Shown here: piece after piece, positions 1 to 11,112 of the stretch
Numbering within the stretch: the first letter of the stretch is position 1
Layout: each line of letters begins with the position of its first letter
From: Albifimbria verrucaria
Taxonomy: Eukaryota; Ascomycota; Sordariomycetes; Hypocreales; Stachybotryaceae
Assembly: GCA_020081605.1 (NCBI GenBank)
Contig: JAHREC010000011.1
Span: forward strand, 1,116,001-1,180,000
Reading direction: 5' to 3'
Length of the DNA: 64,000 bases
The notes under the pieces: model-generated
Told to the model about the DNA's origin: nothing
What the model saw: only the letters and a program-made list of their open reading frames with translations
Database searches by the model: none
Program-made: the position numbers and the translations under genes

Positions 1-987
1 TTCTCGTCTTGCAAGAAATATATGTTTGCCTTAATCTTATCGTTCCCGCCACGGAACCTTCATCTAACAGACGAAAATTCGAATTCTTGACAGCCAAACT
101 CAAGCGGGCAGTTATTACCCATAATTGATTGTATAGAAGCTATCACCAAAATCCCTCTATTCATGTACTTGACAATAACGGCTCGCCTCGTTGTGTAGCA
201 TAATGGACTTGTATAGTTGCATTGGCTTGTTTGTGACCTGGCCCTTCTTTTTCAAAACGAGTTTCTGCTTTTTCCTTGTACATTTTAATTCATTTTTCTT
301 GTTCCTCTCCTTAAGGCATTCGTATGAGGAAACGATGAAGTTCCTAGGTTTTCAGTCTCATCCTTTCGCACACATTCTTGTATTGAGGCGCTCCGGATTC
401 TCACCCTACACTAACTTGCACGAATTTACCTGATGACCCTAAGAGCAGGGGAGCCTAGACGAGACTAGTATTCGCTGAGGGATAATGTTAACCTACGCCC
501 GCACCCTGGCTGGCCTAGGTTCCCTTGGGATTGCCGGGAACCGGGTTACACAAATAGGATTCTATCACCTAAACCTGATTGAGCAGGTACAATGCCAGGT
601 GGATAATGGAAGCATGATCAATCGCTAAAGAACACTGCTGACGAGTAGCTGACCTCAAAGAGGAAGGTCTATGAAGAACTAGCTATCGCAAGCTGATTCC
701 GATGCCCTGGCCCGGGTCCGAGGTTGACCGCTCAACCTCACCAGAAATCCCTGTAAGGCATAAGCATTCGTACGCAATGCGACGCCATTTGTGGGGTAGC
801 GTGGTCGATAGACCAGGAGAATTGGCCCAAGGATCTCTTAGCCGGTAGACGCAAGGGCTTGGTATGGAACAAGTTGTCACTTTGCACGTGTACCCATTCG
901 CCGTATAAGTACCAAGAGCGCGGCGCCATTGTGACGGCAGGTTTGTACGGCTTCAGCCATTGAATCAAAGGTCCACTCACCGTCAAC
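1..987. other. Gap with no recognisable gene
   Basis: AT-leaning sequence with only short, unconvincing reading frames on both strands. The last 100-200 bases should hold the promoter and leader of the CE16 gene that starts at 988. I see no repeat or mobile-element end. Confidence 0.5.
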
Positions 988-2221
988 ATGCGCTCATACT
1001 TCTCTGCGCTGTGTCTCGCCACAGCGGCCACGCTCGTGCATTCTGAGCCCTCCGACTCGACGAAAAAAATCTTCTTCTTGTAATTAAGCCAACTTCTTGA
1101 CAATGAAACTTTTTATGCAAGACACTTATCGTAATGCAGTGGAGACTCCTCACGACTACAGAGTTTGAGCCATATGGTCCGCAGCCTTCGGAAGAGAACC
1201 CGCTCGGAAACCCTCCTCTTCCTGGTAGAACCTGCTCCGGCGGCTTGAATTTTGCAGGTTTCCTAGCAACTGAGTTCAACAAAACTCTAACTCTGGGCTA
1301 CAACTACGCTTTCTCAGGTAGCATTGTCGACAAGTCTATTATTCCTGGTTATGGCGAGGAATTCCGTAGCTTCAGAGAACAAGTAGCGCTCTTCCAAGAG
1401 ATCGAGCCCACCATTGAATGGACTTCCGAAAATACCCTAGCAGGAGCCATGTTCGGGTTCAACGATGTGTGGAGTGAGAATCTGCAAGGAAGAAACTCGC
1501 CAGTTGAGGAGATTGTTGCAAGTTTCCTCGAGCAGTTCCAGTTGTTATACGACACTGGCCCTGGAGTCCGAAATTTCTATGCCATCACTTTACCTGGTAA
1601 GTTGGTCCCCATCCTGCCAGCTTGATCAAGATTCTGATACCATATATAGCCGTCTGGCGAGCTCCTCTTCTATTAGCTGAGTCACCAGAGGATCAGATTC
1701 GACTCAAAGATCTCCTCGATAGGTGGAATATCGCACTCAAGTCTGGTCTTGATGCCTTTGCTGCAGCTCATCCTGATGCCACGGTCAGATTGACCGATTT
1801 TGAGCCGATATCGCTTGAAGCACTTAACAATCCAACAAAATACGGCGCGCCTGATGATCTCTGCACAAACATGGATGGCACTTCATGTCTCTGGTGGGAC
1901 ACCTTGCACCCTGGCGTGGAAATTCACAGACTCCTCGCGAAGCAGATGGCAAAAACTTGGGCGGACATATTTTTCAAGTCCCCGGTGACTGCAAGAGAGA
2001 GTTCAGTGCGTGAACGATGTGATCCTAGACAAAAAAACATGAAGAAAACTGTCTGGATTTTGTCACAAGCAGATACACTACTTGATGACATACTAGTATT
2101 ATACACACCGAACGTAACTATACGCAATCTATCGTGGAAATCTCATGTACTCATCCAAATTGACATCTTGCATAATCTGCATAGTAAGACCAGAAATATG
2201 GGGTCATTCGTCTTAGGTTAA
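988..2221 (+). CDS. Secreted CE16-type SGNH/GDSL acetylesterase, frameshifted in its GDS motif
   Basis: Exons 988-1079, 1140-1596 and 1650-2221; introns of 60 and 53 nt with gtaatt..gcag and gtaag..atatag ends. The first exon encodes a signal peptide (MRSYFSALCLATAATLVHS). The nucleophile block FFFGDS is formed across the first splice, followed by PSEENPLGNPPLPG and a glycine/asparagine-rich block typical of family CE16 carbohydrate esterases. The C-terminal catalytic Asp/His lie in WWDTLHPG (about 1891-1915). Just after GDS, at 1150-1151, one base is missing: the upstream frame reads GDSSRLQ, whereas the family sequence continues in another frame (TTTEFEPYG). No alternative acceptor repairs this. 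The corrected length is 373 residues. The last ~75 residues after the catalytic His have no counterpart I recognise, so the true stop or a last intron may have been missed. The family removes acetyl groups from plant-polymer oligosaccharides. Expected to be secreted. Confidence 0.75.
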
Positions 2222-3108
2222 AATAAGAACTTATATTGACAGCATACACACTTCAATTCAAGGAATATATGTATATGGGTGAGAAAAGAATAAGCCACGA
2301 GGATGGAAATTGTTGATGAACTACATTGTATTGGGAATTGGATGACTGGGCAATACTTGGCTTTGTAACTTACCCCAGAGCTTCAACTTGCCGGAAGATC
2401 ATTGGATTTTTATAAAAAAGACATTGACTTTGTGTTTCTTTAATCAATCAACAACTTCTCTTCGAGTTTTAAGCCTGACCATTTGATCTTGAACTTGCCG
2501 TGCTATATACGTTATAGTTGTGTGAGTAGGTTGAGGATTTCAGTCCCAACAAAACACACAGTGGACGTCAGACACCAAATCATTGTAGCTTCGGTGATTA
2601 TGCTCATCGTTGATCTTGCTGTAAAACTCGGAATATGGCAGAAATGAGCTTAAAATGCGGGTGTAAATTATTTAAAATTACCTTAACATATATGGAGCAC
2701 ATGGAATAAGTATCAAGGTAGGATAGCCGTTTTAGTACGAGTAAGCTTGGTTGGCTTCATACTCAAATATTGGCATCTCAGACACTTTGAATACAATCCG
2801 AGACTGATTCACTACACAGATTCTTTTATATATCACAAGTAGACTGCATTTGGTATAATCATAATCACAGTCAAATTCAGCTAGAGGCCTAGCTCTTCTT
2901 TCGTTATTTGCATACTCTTTTCAGCCTGCCTCAAAGACCAGATAAATAGGTATCTTCAGAAACTAAGTACATAGAAATGAATTCCAAACCCCACCCACTT
3001 CTTCTATTGCCAGAGATGATAGAGGGTATAGTAGGCTCATTCGTTCAGTCTCTAAACCTTCATCACCTTCCAAACCCGCAGGCTTTGTGCTCATCGTAGT
3101 TCCAGCTC
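2222..3108. other. Gap between two convergent genes
   Basis: About 0.9 kb of AT-rich sequence holding the 3' flanks of the CE16 esterase (+) and the AA9 gene (-). No convincing reading frame, RNA gene or repeat was seen. Confidence 0.5.
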
Positions 3109-3837
3109 TTAGCCACGCCAGACGGAGTGCGCGCCAACTGAGTTGAATGGGTACTCCTGAGCACCATAGATGAAGAAGCGAAGAGCAGGGTCATTAGAGT
3201 CGTACAGACCTGGGATTTTGACGAGTGGTCCAGGAGTACCGTTACCATTGCCAGTAACTTCAACTTGAGCACAGGTGAAGTAAAACTCAGCGTCGCCAGA
3301 TTCAGCGCCATGGATAGCGATGTGTTCAACACGGACAAGGTATTGTCCAGGAGGCGTGCTTGGAGGAATTTGTGTCTCAACAATGGCTTGGTCCCAGCTG
3401 CACCAGTCAGTATCGCGAAGAGGGTGTTGAGGACCGCAAATGATGTCCTCATAAATTTTAAACCAGTCGCCGTCTCCCTGGTAATCGCGCACATCACCAG
3501 GAGCACGCGACATGTGGATAGTAGAAGGTCCCGGATGAAGAATCTGACCATTGTTCCACAGCTTGAAACCAATGGTATCACCAGGGCTGACCTGACGGAC
3601 TTGTGTCTGGCCAGCATTCTGGAAGGTGCCCATGTTGCAGCGGAAGTCGTCCGAAGGGTTCAGGAACTGCTTGTGGGGCTGTATACTGTTGTTGTTCTGA
3701 CGAACATACTGCTAGTCGGGAGTTTGCTCGCCATTGTGAACGAGAATGCTGTATACGTAATGAGCGTTTGCTGTCTGAGCAGCAAGAAGGCCAGTGATAG
3801 CGGAGACCGCCAGGGTCTTGAAGAGAGAAGGCGCCAT
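3109..3837 (-). pseudogene. AA9 lytic polysaccharide monooxygenase with premature TAG stop
   Basis: The frame starts at 3837 with a signal peptide (MAPSLFKTLAVSAITGLLAAQ..) ending in NA, followed directly by the N-terminal His (HYVYS) that forms the copper-binding histidine brace of AA9 enzymes. It continues HNGEQTPD, then an in-frame TAG at 3714-3712, then QYVRQNNN. From there the frame is open to the stop at 3109 with clear AA9 features: CNMGTFQ, the second His in GPSTIHMSRAPGDV, and the core HIAIHGAE..FYFTCAQ (usual Gln replaced by Glu). No intron is needed; a 45-nt gtatac..ctag splice would remove the stop but also delete conserved residues. Total 242 codons including the stop, the usual length of a catalytic domain without CBM1. 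The family cleaves cellulose oxidatively outside the cell. As written only about 40 residues would be made. TAG fits a changed Trp or Gln codon. Confidence 0.8.
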
Positions 3838-5479
3838 AATAATCTTTATTGATCGTGTCTCAGGGGAACTTGATAAGAAGGAATATGAAGAAGTGGTTTG
3901 TAGTTGTCAGCGAGCAGATGGAACAATCGATGGGGAAAGCGTGCCATATATACTTGATTTCATGAGATGTCTTCTTCCTTGGGCATTGCCTTTCGCACAT
4001 CTTCTCCCTAAACCTCGACGTCATATACTCCCTAATGAACATCTGCTTGCTCATACAGGAGGTCACCTTGGCGCTGCGTTTCGCTCACTTACTGGATTAA
4101 ATGCTCCACCAACTGCCGTGGGCGCCAAGAGCCGCCAAGAGCCGCCAAGAAGCGCGTTCTAGCGAAAACTCGCGTTTAACGAATGTATTGCCGCTTTCAC
4201 GCCAGGGGCAATACCCATCATTCATCAAGTTGAAACTCATCTGTCGCAGATCTCAACAACTCAATTTTGACGCTTCAATGCGATGAGGCGCACTAACAAG
4301 ATCTGGTCTAGGTGGCTAGTATAGCTGACAGTATGACATCCACTCAGCCTTGTTCAACACTTTTTCAAATTCTTAATTTATATTGAACGGTTCTACTCTG
4401 GTGTTAGTCCTGGTCAGTTTCCAAACCTTGTGTAAGACTTACTATTTTCTACCTCATCTTAGCTTGTATAACCTTCTTGTTGGAAGTGGAGAATTGTTTG
4501 ATTCGAGCGCGACTACTATGTTGCGTTTCCAGGAACATATCATGGGGTTGGCTAATGACGATCGCGGACCATGGTTCCATGTGTAAAATAGGGGATGATC
4601 AGAGCTTTCGATCCACTGTGTACTGCTGATCGGCACCCATTACTTCCTTGGAGGTCAACTGATGGCAAACTCGAAGTCGCCCAAGTTTCCATTTGGCTGA
4701 CGGAGTTTAGTACACGATAGCCAAGGCGGGAAAAAAATTGCATGGACGACAGCTATATCCGTGACTCCATTTTAACCTTCTGATGAACGTAGCCCATAGT
4801 TTTCATAACGGATCATCGTCAATCAATAACGGCGTAAGCTCCACAACTACATAGTAAGAGCAAGACTTGAGAAACGTATACATATGCTCATGTGATGTAA
4901 ATCAGCCAGTAACGAATTCTTTTGTTGTCTTTATTTGAGAGAGAACCAAGATCTGGCAAGATATAGCTCCCAGTTTCACCAGGCAAGCCAATATGAGCTC
5001 TGAGTCTTGCTCCACCTCTATATGATTGACACACAATCGCTGGCCAGACTACATATCTCCAGGTTGTGGCGTGTCACGAGAGATCTCCCAGGTCTCATTT
5101 CCAAGGTAATTGTTGGTCCAAAGCCACATCAATTGACTTGTAGAATATATTCAACCCAGACTTCAAATATAAGTTGGTGAGCTGGCAGCTTATCCGACAT
5201 CGACTTGGGTTTGGGAAGACAGAGACATCAAACTCTCTTTGTCCCGTTACCTCACACTAGTCTTCTGTCTGCCTCCCATCATTGGGAAATAAAACTTCTT
5301 ACCAGATTATTGATTTGACGCAATGAATAACCTGGATTTCTATGGACCATTGAATGTCTATCTATCACTGACCCTTAGCTTTATGGTAATTTCCCTCTTG
5401 TCGCTCGCTCGTTAGTCCCCTAGCATTACAGACCAAGGGTAAGGGGTTGTTTTGTTCTAGCAGTATGACAAAAATACGC
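3838..5479. other. Gap with no recognisable gene
   Basis: About 1.6 kb, AT-rich. The first ~150 bases are the AA9 promoter. A short direct repeat of AGAGCCGCCA is at 4128-4148. The rest shows only short frames without family features. It may be further decayed gene sequence, since a polyketide synthase relic lies just beyond. Confidence 0.4.
3946..3952 (-). promoter_or_regulatory. TATA box for the AA9 gene
   Basis: On the minus strand this reads TATATAT, about 110 bases upstream of the AA9 start codon at 3837. That is the usual distance in filamentous fungi. Assigned from position and sequence only. Confidence 0.4.
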
Positions 5480-5892
5480 CTAGAACAACTGCCCATTGGT
5501 TTCATCCATCGACATTGAAGCTGCTAACATGGCACCAGGTTGACCATCACCCACAACAAGATGTGCAGTAAGTCCTCTGTAGTAAGCAATAGCCATGGCT
5601 TTTCTCGCCAGAGAAGCCCAGCCGCATATGCTGCACCAATTTCTCGTGAAAAATGACCAACGACTACGGAAAAATGAATACCGAGATTTTGAAGCAAGTC
5701 AACTAATGCTATTTGAATCGCAGTGCACATGGGTTGGGATATCAAAGCTTCATATACCCGTGTCGATGATTTTCCAGCCGCGAGCTCCTGCAACGGTGAC
5801 CATTCAGGTGCTTGGGGATGTGGCTCAAAGGATCTTCGCATTTCATTTATGAATACCGAAATCGCTGGCAATGTAAAAGAATACTTCGACAA
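5480..5892 (-). pseudogene. Relic of a polyketide synthase acyltransferase domain
   Basis: Read on the minus strand, about 137 codons match the middle of a fungal type I PKS acyltransferase domain. Recognisable blocks are [49 protein letters not shown] and, after a one-base gain in an A run near 5606, [21 protein letters not shown]. The catalytic motif of these domains is GHSxGE; here it reads GHFSRE, so the nucleophilic Ser and the conserved Gly are both lost. The piece ends in TAG at 5482-5480. No ketosynthase, reductase or carrier domain was found on either side, so this is an isolated fragment. The assignment rests on recognised motif blocks. I am fairly sure of the domain but not of the PKS class. 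Confidence 0.65.
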
Positions 5893-8137
5893 TTTCGACT
5901 GTTAGTGTGCCTGGGAAACCAAAGTCGATTAGCATGACGTACGGTTTCATTTTCTTATTGGTATAACCATCACATGAACCTGGCCAGTAAAAATGCCGAG
6001 CACCTCCAGTTTAACTACTTCCTCGCTATCATTCAATACTCTAGGTACGAGTCCCTCTCCAGCAGATGCCCTTCGTATTATTCAGAAAGTACTTATATAA
6101 GAGTGTACCTGCCAAGCCTAAGTATCTACTTCTCAAGGTACAACATGATTTCGGGTCTAGAATTATGTTCGCACGGTTCTCTACTATCAGACTTGGACGT
6201 CGCATCAAGTACGATAATATACAATAGCTCGAGAATGTGATTGCCGAGACAGAATAACGACGCCCTTCAAAATGATTAGGTTGGAGGTTCTCACGACGGA
6301 GGTAGTTATGCCACTGGGGCTATGAATAGAAATAAGGATTACATATAACTTGACCAAAGACTGATTGATTTATAGAGACATCAAATAACGAGTGAATATA
6401 TGTGGATGGAGGATAATGATTGATATTTGCTTCTCGTTCCTTAAGGTGGCTTGCAACGTTGTCTTTGACGCGCCTGGAGTTTGGCTATGAGGTTAGTATA
6501 GGGTAACCATTGGTAGTCTGGCCACACGAGAGCATGCAACGGTGTTTGCCGCACCGGGACATTCCATGTGGTTGAGTTGTGTATAGAGATATCTAAATTC
6601 CTTAGCGACTATCCTTGTTTGTCAGTGGTTAAGGGCTCATGAAGCGATGAGCGGGTCTCCAGCAATCCCTTGGTCTTTACAAAGGCCGGAAATTCCGCCT
6701 GCTTAATGCAGCTATCTTGAGCAATAATCAACGAAAGCTTCTTAAGAATATTTGACTAAAATTGTAGAAAACCTATGAGAATAAGAGAGTAAGTAAAATT
6801 ATTTGTGAATAATTTAAGTATTTATTAAGCAAAGCGAAAGACCAAGTGAAGAGCACGAAGTGCTCAAGCAGGAGTGGGAACTATGCCAAAGGCAGCCTCC
6901 GCTTTGCTTCTTTAATGAGAGGGCAATGAGAGAGGGCAATTAGCCTTGGGTCTATCCATCGCATCAGCGATTGATGGAAAATCTTATCGCGTCAGGTTCT
7001 TAGTCAGAGGTCAATGTATTTTTGATGATATTCTTTTGTTGTTTTTAATCTACTGCCTGTCTTGAGCCTTGCACCCTATGACGATATTGCCGACCCGGTT
7101 GTTTCGAGCCCTGGCGATCCAGACGATCCTGATGAGCCCAATTCTCAGGGCTCTGAAGACAGCTGCGTAAAGCCTTGATAATTGCGATATCGAGCGCAGC
7201 GAGGTCGGCTCGATGCAATCGCCGCCGAAGGCATATGCTAGGACCCATCGGGCTTTTCGATTTGCTCACCCCTACGGAAAGGGCTCACGTTCCCTTAATC
7301 ACTAGTTACTATTGTTTTTAACTAAGATCATTACTTCTAAATGGAATCGCAATGTGGGCAAGGCATTTTTCTCCAACTGTGTCTATACTTGTCATCCATA
7401 GCCTAGCTTGCGTGAAAACTGTTTCCATAACAGCACCGAGAACAGGCTGTACGAAGAGCGCACATGAACCTGATTATTCCATTTCTTTCTAATAATCAGG
7501 ATACCGCATGGCAGTTTCAAAGGCTAATTAGCTTATATATAAATTCCAGTATGCCCGTATTGAGGACCGTACAAGATGTAATAGCCTACGGTGGGGAACT
7601 GCCCACTGTGTACTAGCTATGATGCATTCCATTATTGCCACGTCCCACGCCAAGCCTCACAATGGAGAACACTTGAGGAGGAATGATGCCAAGCGGGTTC
7701 AAAGCTGTCACATAGATGGCGTCAAAAGCTGAATGCCAAGGATTAAGAACCAGGACTGGGAGGTATTTGAGAAACTTCATTTGGCAAATGGTGGCAGCCT
7801 CCCAACTTTTAACATAAACTAAACCTAGCTTCACCAAGCCATTAACATTTGCATTCCCTGATGATCTTTCTGTCGCGAATGTCAATTCGCCAACAAACAG
7901 CCTAATCCCTTCGTAATGGGTTAGAAGAGTTGCTAGCGGAGCTAACCTCGAAGCTACTTGGTCCGATGATCCGCGGGAAACTCTGTCATCGTCTGATTGT
8001 TGGAATCCACGTAATACTGCTCACACTCCGTCGCTTCCGTAGCTTGGTTTATCTACGGCATGGACGCGCAACTCGGCTCATGACCTCCTCAAGTAGCAAC
8101 AGCATCTTTGGATGAGAGACCGCCGTATGCCGTCAAT
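5893..8137. other. AT-rich gap without a recognisable gene
   Basis: About 2.2 kb upstream of the phospholipase B. Besides a small inverted repeat at 6827-6909, it has a GC-richer patch at about 7040-7290 with a 74-codon minus-strand frame, and a 90-codon minus-strand frame at 7613-7885. I recognise neither. They could be remnants of decayed genes or transposons. Confidence 0.4.
6827..6909. repeat. Short inverted repeat, hairpin-like
   Basis: AAGCAAAGCG at 6827-6836 is mirrored exactly by CGCTTTGCTT at 6900-6909. Between them, at 6851-6865, is a second inverted repeat, GAGCAC-gaa-GTGCTC. Just outside is the near-duplicated segment AGAGGGCAAT (6917-6942). The structure is about 83 bases long and lies in AT-rich sequence with no gene. 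It could be the core of a MITE or solo-element remnant, or chance. Confidence 0.35.
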
Positions 8138-10112
8138 ATGAGACTCTATATTCTTTTCTCTCGCTTTGCAATGTGTTTCTGACTTTTGTGTATGCGAGAA
8201 CACTAGCTGCTCGAAACGATGCCCTCGCTCTAAGTCTGAGAGCTCTGCCCGACTCCCCAAGTGGTGGCTACGCACCCAAAGTTGTGGACTGCCCAAGCAC
8301 GAAGCCCGCAATTCGCCTCGCCGACGGTCTCTCAGATGAAGAGTCATCATGGCTCAGACGCAGGCGAAACATTACTATCGAGCCGATGCGCACTCTCCTA
8401 GAACGTGCCAATATATCCAATTTCGATGTAGGGGCCTTCTTTGACCGTGCTGGTGACAATTTTAGTGCAATTCCAAACATTGGCATTGCTGTGTCGGGAG
8501 GTGGTTACCGAGCTCTCATGAACGGCGCCGGCTTTCTCTCAGCTGCCGATTCTCGGAATGGAGATAATGGCACCATCAGTGGACTTCTTCAATCTGCCAC
8601 GTACCTCGCAGGCCTCTCTGGTGGTGGTTGGCTTGTCGGATCCATGTTCGCCAACAACTTCTCGACGATACCCGAGCTCCAACGTGGGCGTAAAGACACT
8701 GCTCTTTGGCGCTTTGACCGCTCTATTTTTACAGGGCCTCAAGAGAGTGGTATTGGTGTGCTCAACACAGTGAGGTATTGGACTGACATCGCCGATGCGG
8801 TTGGAAGCAAACGAGAGGGCTGGCAGACGACCATCACGGACTACTGGGGTCGCGCTCTGTCATATCAGCTTATTGGAGATGCAGACGGAGGCCCGGCATA
8901 CACATTCTCTTCAATTGCCAATACCTCCAATTTCCAAGATGCCCAGACACCATACCCCATTCTTGTCTCTGATGGTAGAAAGCCAGGCGAAAAAATCGTC
9001 TCCCTGAATGCGACCGTGTACGAGTTCAATCCCTTCGAGCTTGGTACGTGGGATCCTACAGTGTATGGATTTGCGCCTATAAGATGGCTCGCTTCAAACT
9101 TTACAAACGGCTCCATCAATTCAGACGGAAAATGCGTTCGTGGATTTGATCAGTATGGGTTTGTCATGGGCACTTCCTCTTCTCTGTTCAACCAGTTTGT
9201 GGTGACCAACATCACAGCTGTCGGAGAAGAGAATAACATCCCATCCGCTGTGACAGACGCAATTACAAACATCCTGACAGACTTGTCTGAGGACGACGAG
9301 GATGTTGCCCAATATGAGCCAAACCCCTTCCGAGGCTGGAACCCGACTTCCTGAACCCCACTGTAAATGAAGATCAATTGTCTCTTGTCGATGGCGGAGA
9401 AGATTTACAGAACATTCCTTTGCATCCTCTGATTCAGCCTATTCGGGCCGTCGATATCATCTTTGCTGTGGACTCATCGGCTGATACCAGCACCAACTGG
9501 CCAAATGGCACTGCTATGCGAGCCTCGTACGAGCGCACCACAACCAACATCACGAATGGCACCTTGTTTCCAGCCGTACCTTCGGCGGAGACCTTTATCA
9601 ATCTGCGGCTTAACCAAAGGCCCACGCTTTTCGGATGCGACGCCAGTAATTTTACCCTCTCTGGCAATCAGACGGTTCCGCCACTTATCTTCTATATTCC
9701 AAACGCGCCTTACACAACCCATAGCAATGTATCAACATTCGACCCGGCCTATCCTACATCACAGCGCGATGCAATCATCCAGAACGGTCTGAATGCAGCG
9801 ACTCAAGGCAACGGAACCATCGACAGTGAATGGGCGACCTGTGTTGCATGCGCGATACTCAGCCGAACTTGGTGGAGGGCCAACGTAACCGCCCCAGACG
9901 ACTGCAACAGATGCTTTGATCGCTACTGCTGGAACGGGACTACGGATGATGCAGCTGTAAATAACTTTGAACCGGATTATATTATAGGTGATCAGTTCAA
10001 TGCGTCGTCCGACGGCGACGGCGACGACGACAGCGCCGCAAGTGGCACATCTGTATCGATACTAGCATCGCTGGTAGTCCCGCTATTTGTTGTTGTTTGG
10101 ATAGGCTTCTAG
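8138..10112 (+). CDS. GPI-anchored phospholipase B (lysophospholipase)
   Basis: A fungal phospholipase B of about 658 corrected residues. Conserved features in order: [16 protein letters not shown] (oxyanion loop), [11 protein letters not shown] at the position of the usual GxSGS nucleophile elbow, and [16 protein letters not shown] carrying the catalytic Asp. There are many N-glycosylation sites. The end is a Ser/Asp-rich stretch followed by a hydrophobic tail ([18 protein letters not shown]), a GPI-anchor signal. The enzyme removes fatty acids from (lyso)phospholipids at the cell surface or outside it. Two frame breaks are seen. At 9342-9344 a C run is one base short (the frame ends in [10 protein letters not shown], while family sequence resumes as DFLNP..). 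In the leader, the ATG at 8138 (MRLY..) is one base out of frame with a hydrophobic stretch ending FLTFVYA, which would complete a signal peptide. The start is therefore inferred; no in-frame ATG exists before 8386. Confidence 0.85.
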
Positions 10113-10437
10113 TCTACGAGAGTGTAGCATGTTATTCGCGAGGAAAAAAGCAGAGATGAATTTGCAGATTTCTACGGAAATGCGAGGGTGGTGGTTCAGG
10201 CTACTAGTAAAAGATACTGAGAAAATAGGTTTAGCATTTCAAGATTGGACACCAAGACCAACGTACTGCGATCCTGATACCTGGAAGTATAAACGACCCC
10301 TGCATCTTGCAAATCTATGAAGTCCATTCAATGCTTGGTAGTCATAAACTTGGATGTCTGGGGCCGACAACTACCACATAAACCCATGTCATCTCACGTC
10401 TTGAAACTCTTCACGTAATATCACCATTCCCAATCCT
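10113..10437. other. Convergent 3' flanks
   Basis: About 325 bases between the stop codons of the phospholipase B (+) and the GPI protein (-). Only 3' untranslated sequence is expected; a 63-codon frame at 10129-10320 has no recognisable features. Confidence 0.5.
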
Positions 10438-11112
10438 TTACATCATCGCCATAAAAGCTGCGACGCCAACCATCAGATTCATAGCCAGGGCCACCGTGGT
10501 AGGCTGAGCACCCGCGCCGGGAGCATCAGTGTTAGAGATCGTGGTGCTCCCGCCATCTGTGTTGGAACTGGTTGTGGTGCTGTTACCAGGAGCAGGGGTT
10601 GTCAAGGGCGCCTGGGTAACAAGAGTGGTGGTGGTCTCTGTTTTGGAACTGGCTGGGACAGGGGCTTTGCTCGTCTCGTCACCACCACCCAGTGAAGGCT
10701 GCCGGGACGGGTCCAGTGGAGACTCGGAAACACTGGTGGACTGCTCGCTTTCGCTTTCGGTTGCCTGAGGGGCGCCCGTTACTGTAATGGTCTCTGTGGG
10801 CCCGGTGGTGGCCGGAGCAGCAGCGGTGGTCGGTTTAGCGGGATCGGCATCAAGGAAACTGGGTGTGACGGTCTCGGTGCCAGAGTACATCGGGCATCCG
10901 GGGACGTTGCGGGGAGCACGGCCGCCGCCACAGTCGACGCCTTTGCAGATCTCCAGCGTGTCCGGGACGTACCAGATTACCGTCTCGTAGGTGTTGCCAA
11001 AGCCGGGTTCCGGGCGTACGGTAACGGTGCTTGTGAACGAGGTGCAGCCTTCGATATCAGTCTTTGCAGAGGCCAGGCGAGCCAAGACGGCGAGAGCGAC
11101 AACAGTCTTCAT
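10438..11112 (-). CDS. Ser/Thr-rich GPI-anchored cell-wall protein
   Basis: A single intact frame of 224 residues. Residues 1-16 are a signal peptide (MKTVVALAVLARLASA). A short N-terminal module with five cysteines follows (EGC at ~22, EICKGVDCGGG at ~54-62, PGCPMY at ~72), then a long Thr/Ser/Pro-rich stalk expected to be O-mannosylated, and finally a hydrophobic tail (VALAMNLMVGVAAFMAMM) typical of a GPI-anchor signal. No catalytic motif is visible. Such proteins are usually covalently linked to the wall or plasma membrane, where they act structurally or in adhesion; that role is inferred from architecture only. It is convergent with the phospholipase B gene and divergent from the lipase. 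The start at 11112 is the only Met giving a complete signal peptide. Confidence 0.75.
   Translation of the reverse strand: MKTVVALAVLARLASAKTDIEGCTSFTSTVTVRPEPGFGNTYETVIWYVPDTLEICKGVDCGGGRAPRNVPGCPMYSGTETVTPSFLDADPAKPTTAAAPATTGPTETITVTGAPQATESESEQSTSVSESPLDPSRQPSLGGGDETSKAPVPASSKTETTTTLVTQAPLTTPAPGNSTTTSSNTDGGSTTISNTDAPGAGAQPTTVALAMNLMVGVAAFMAMM

Noticed and set aside
191..433. 80-codon plus-strand frame rich in Phe
   Set aside because: Composition follows T-rich DNA, with no signal-peptide logic, splice partner or family motif.
7045..7269. 74-codon minus-strand frame, possibly a transposase DNA-binding segment
   Set aside because: Basic composition only; no helix-turn-helix or transposase motif could be placed, and no terminal repeats were found.
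7613..7885. 90-codon minus-strand frame
   Set aside because: Some protein-like stretches but no recognisable family and no start context; left as possible decayed sequence.
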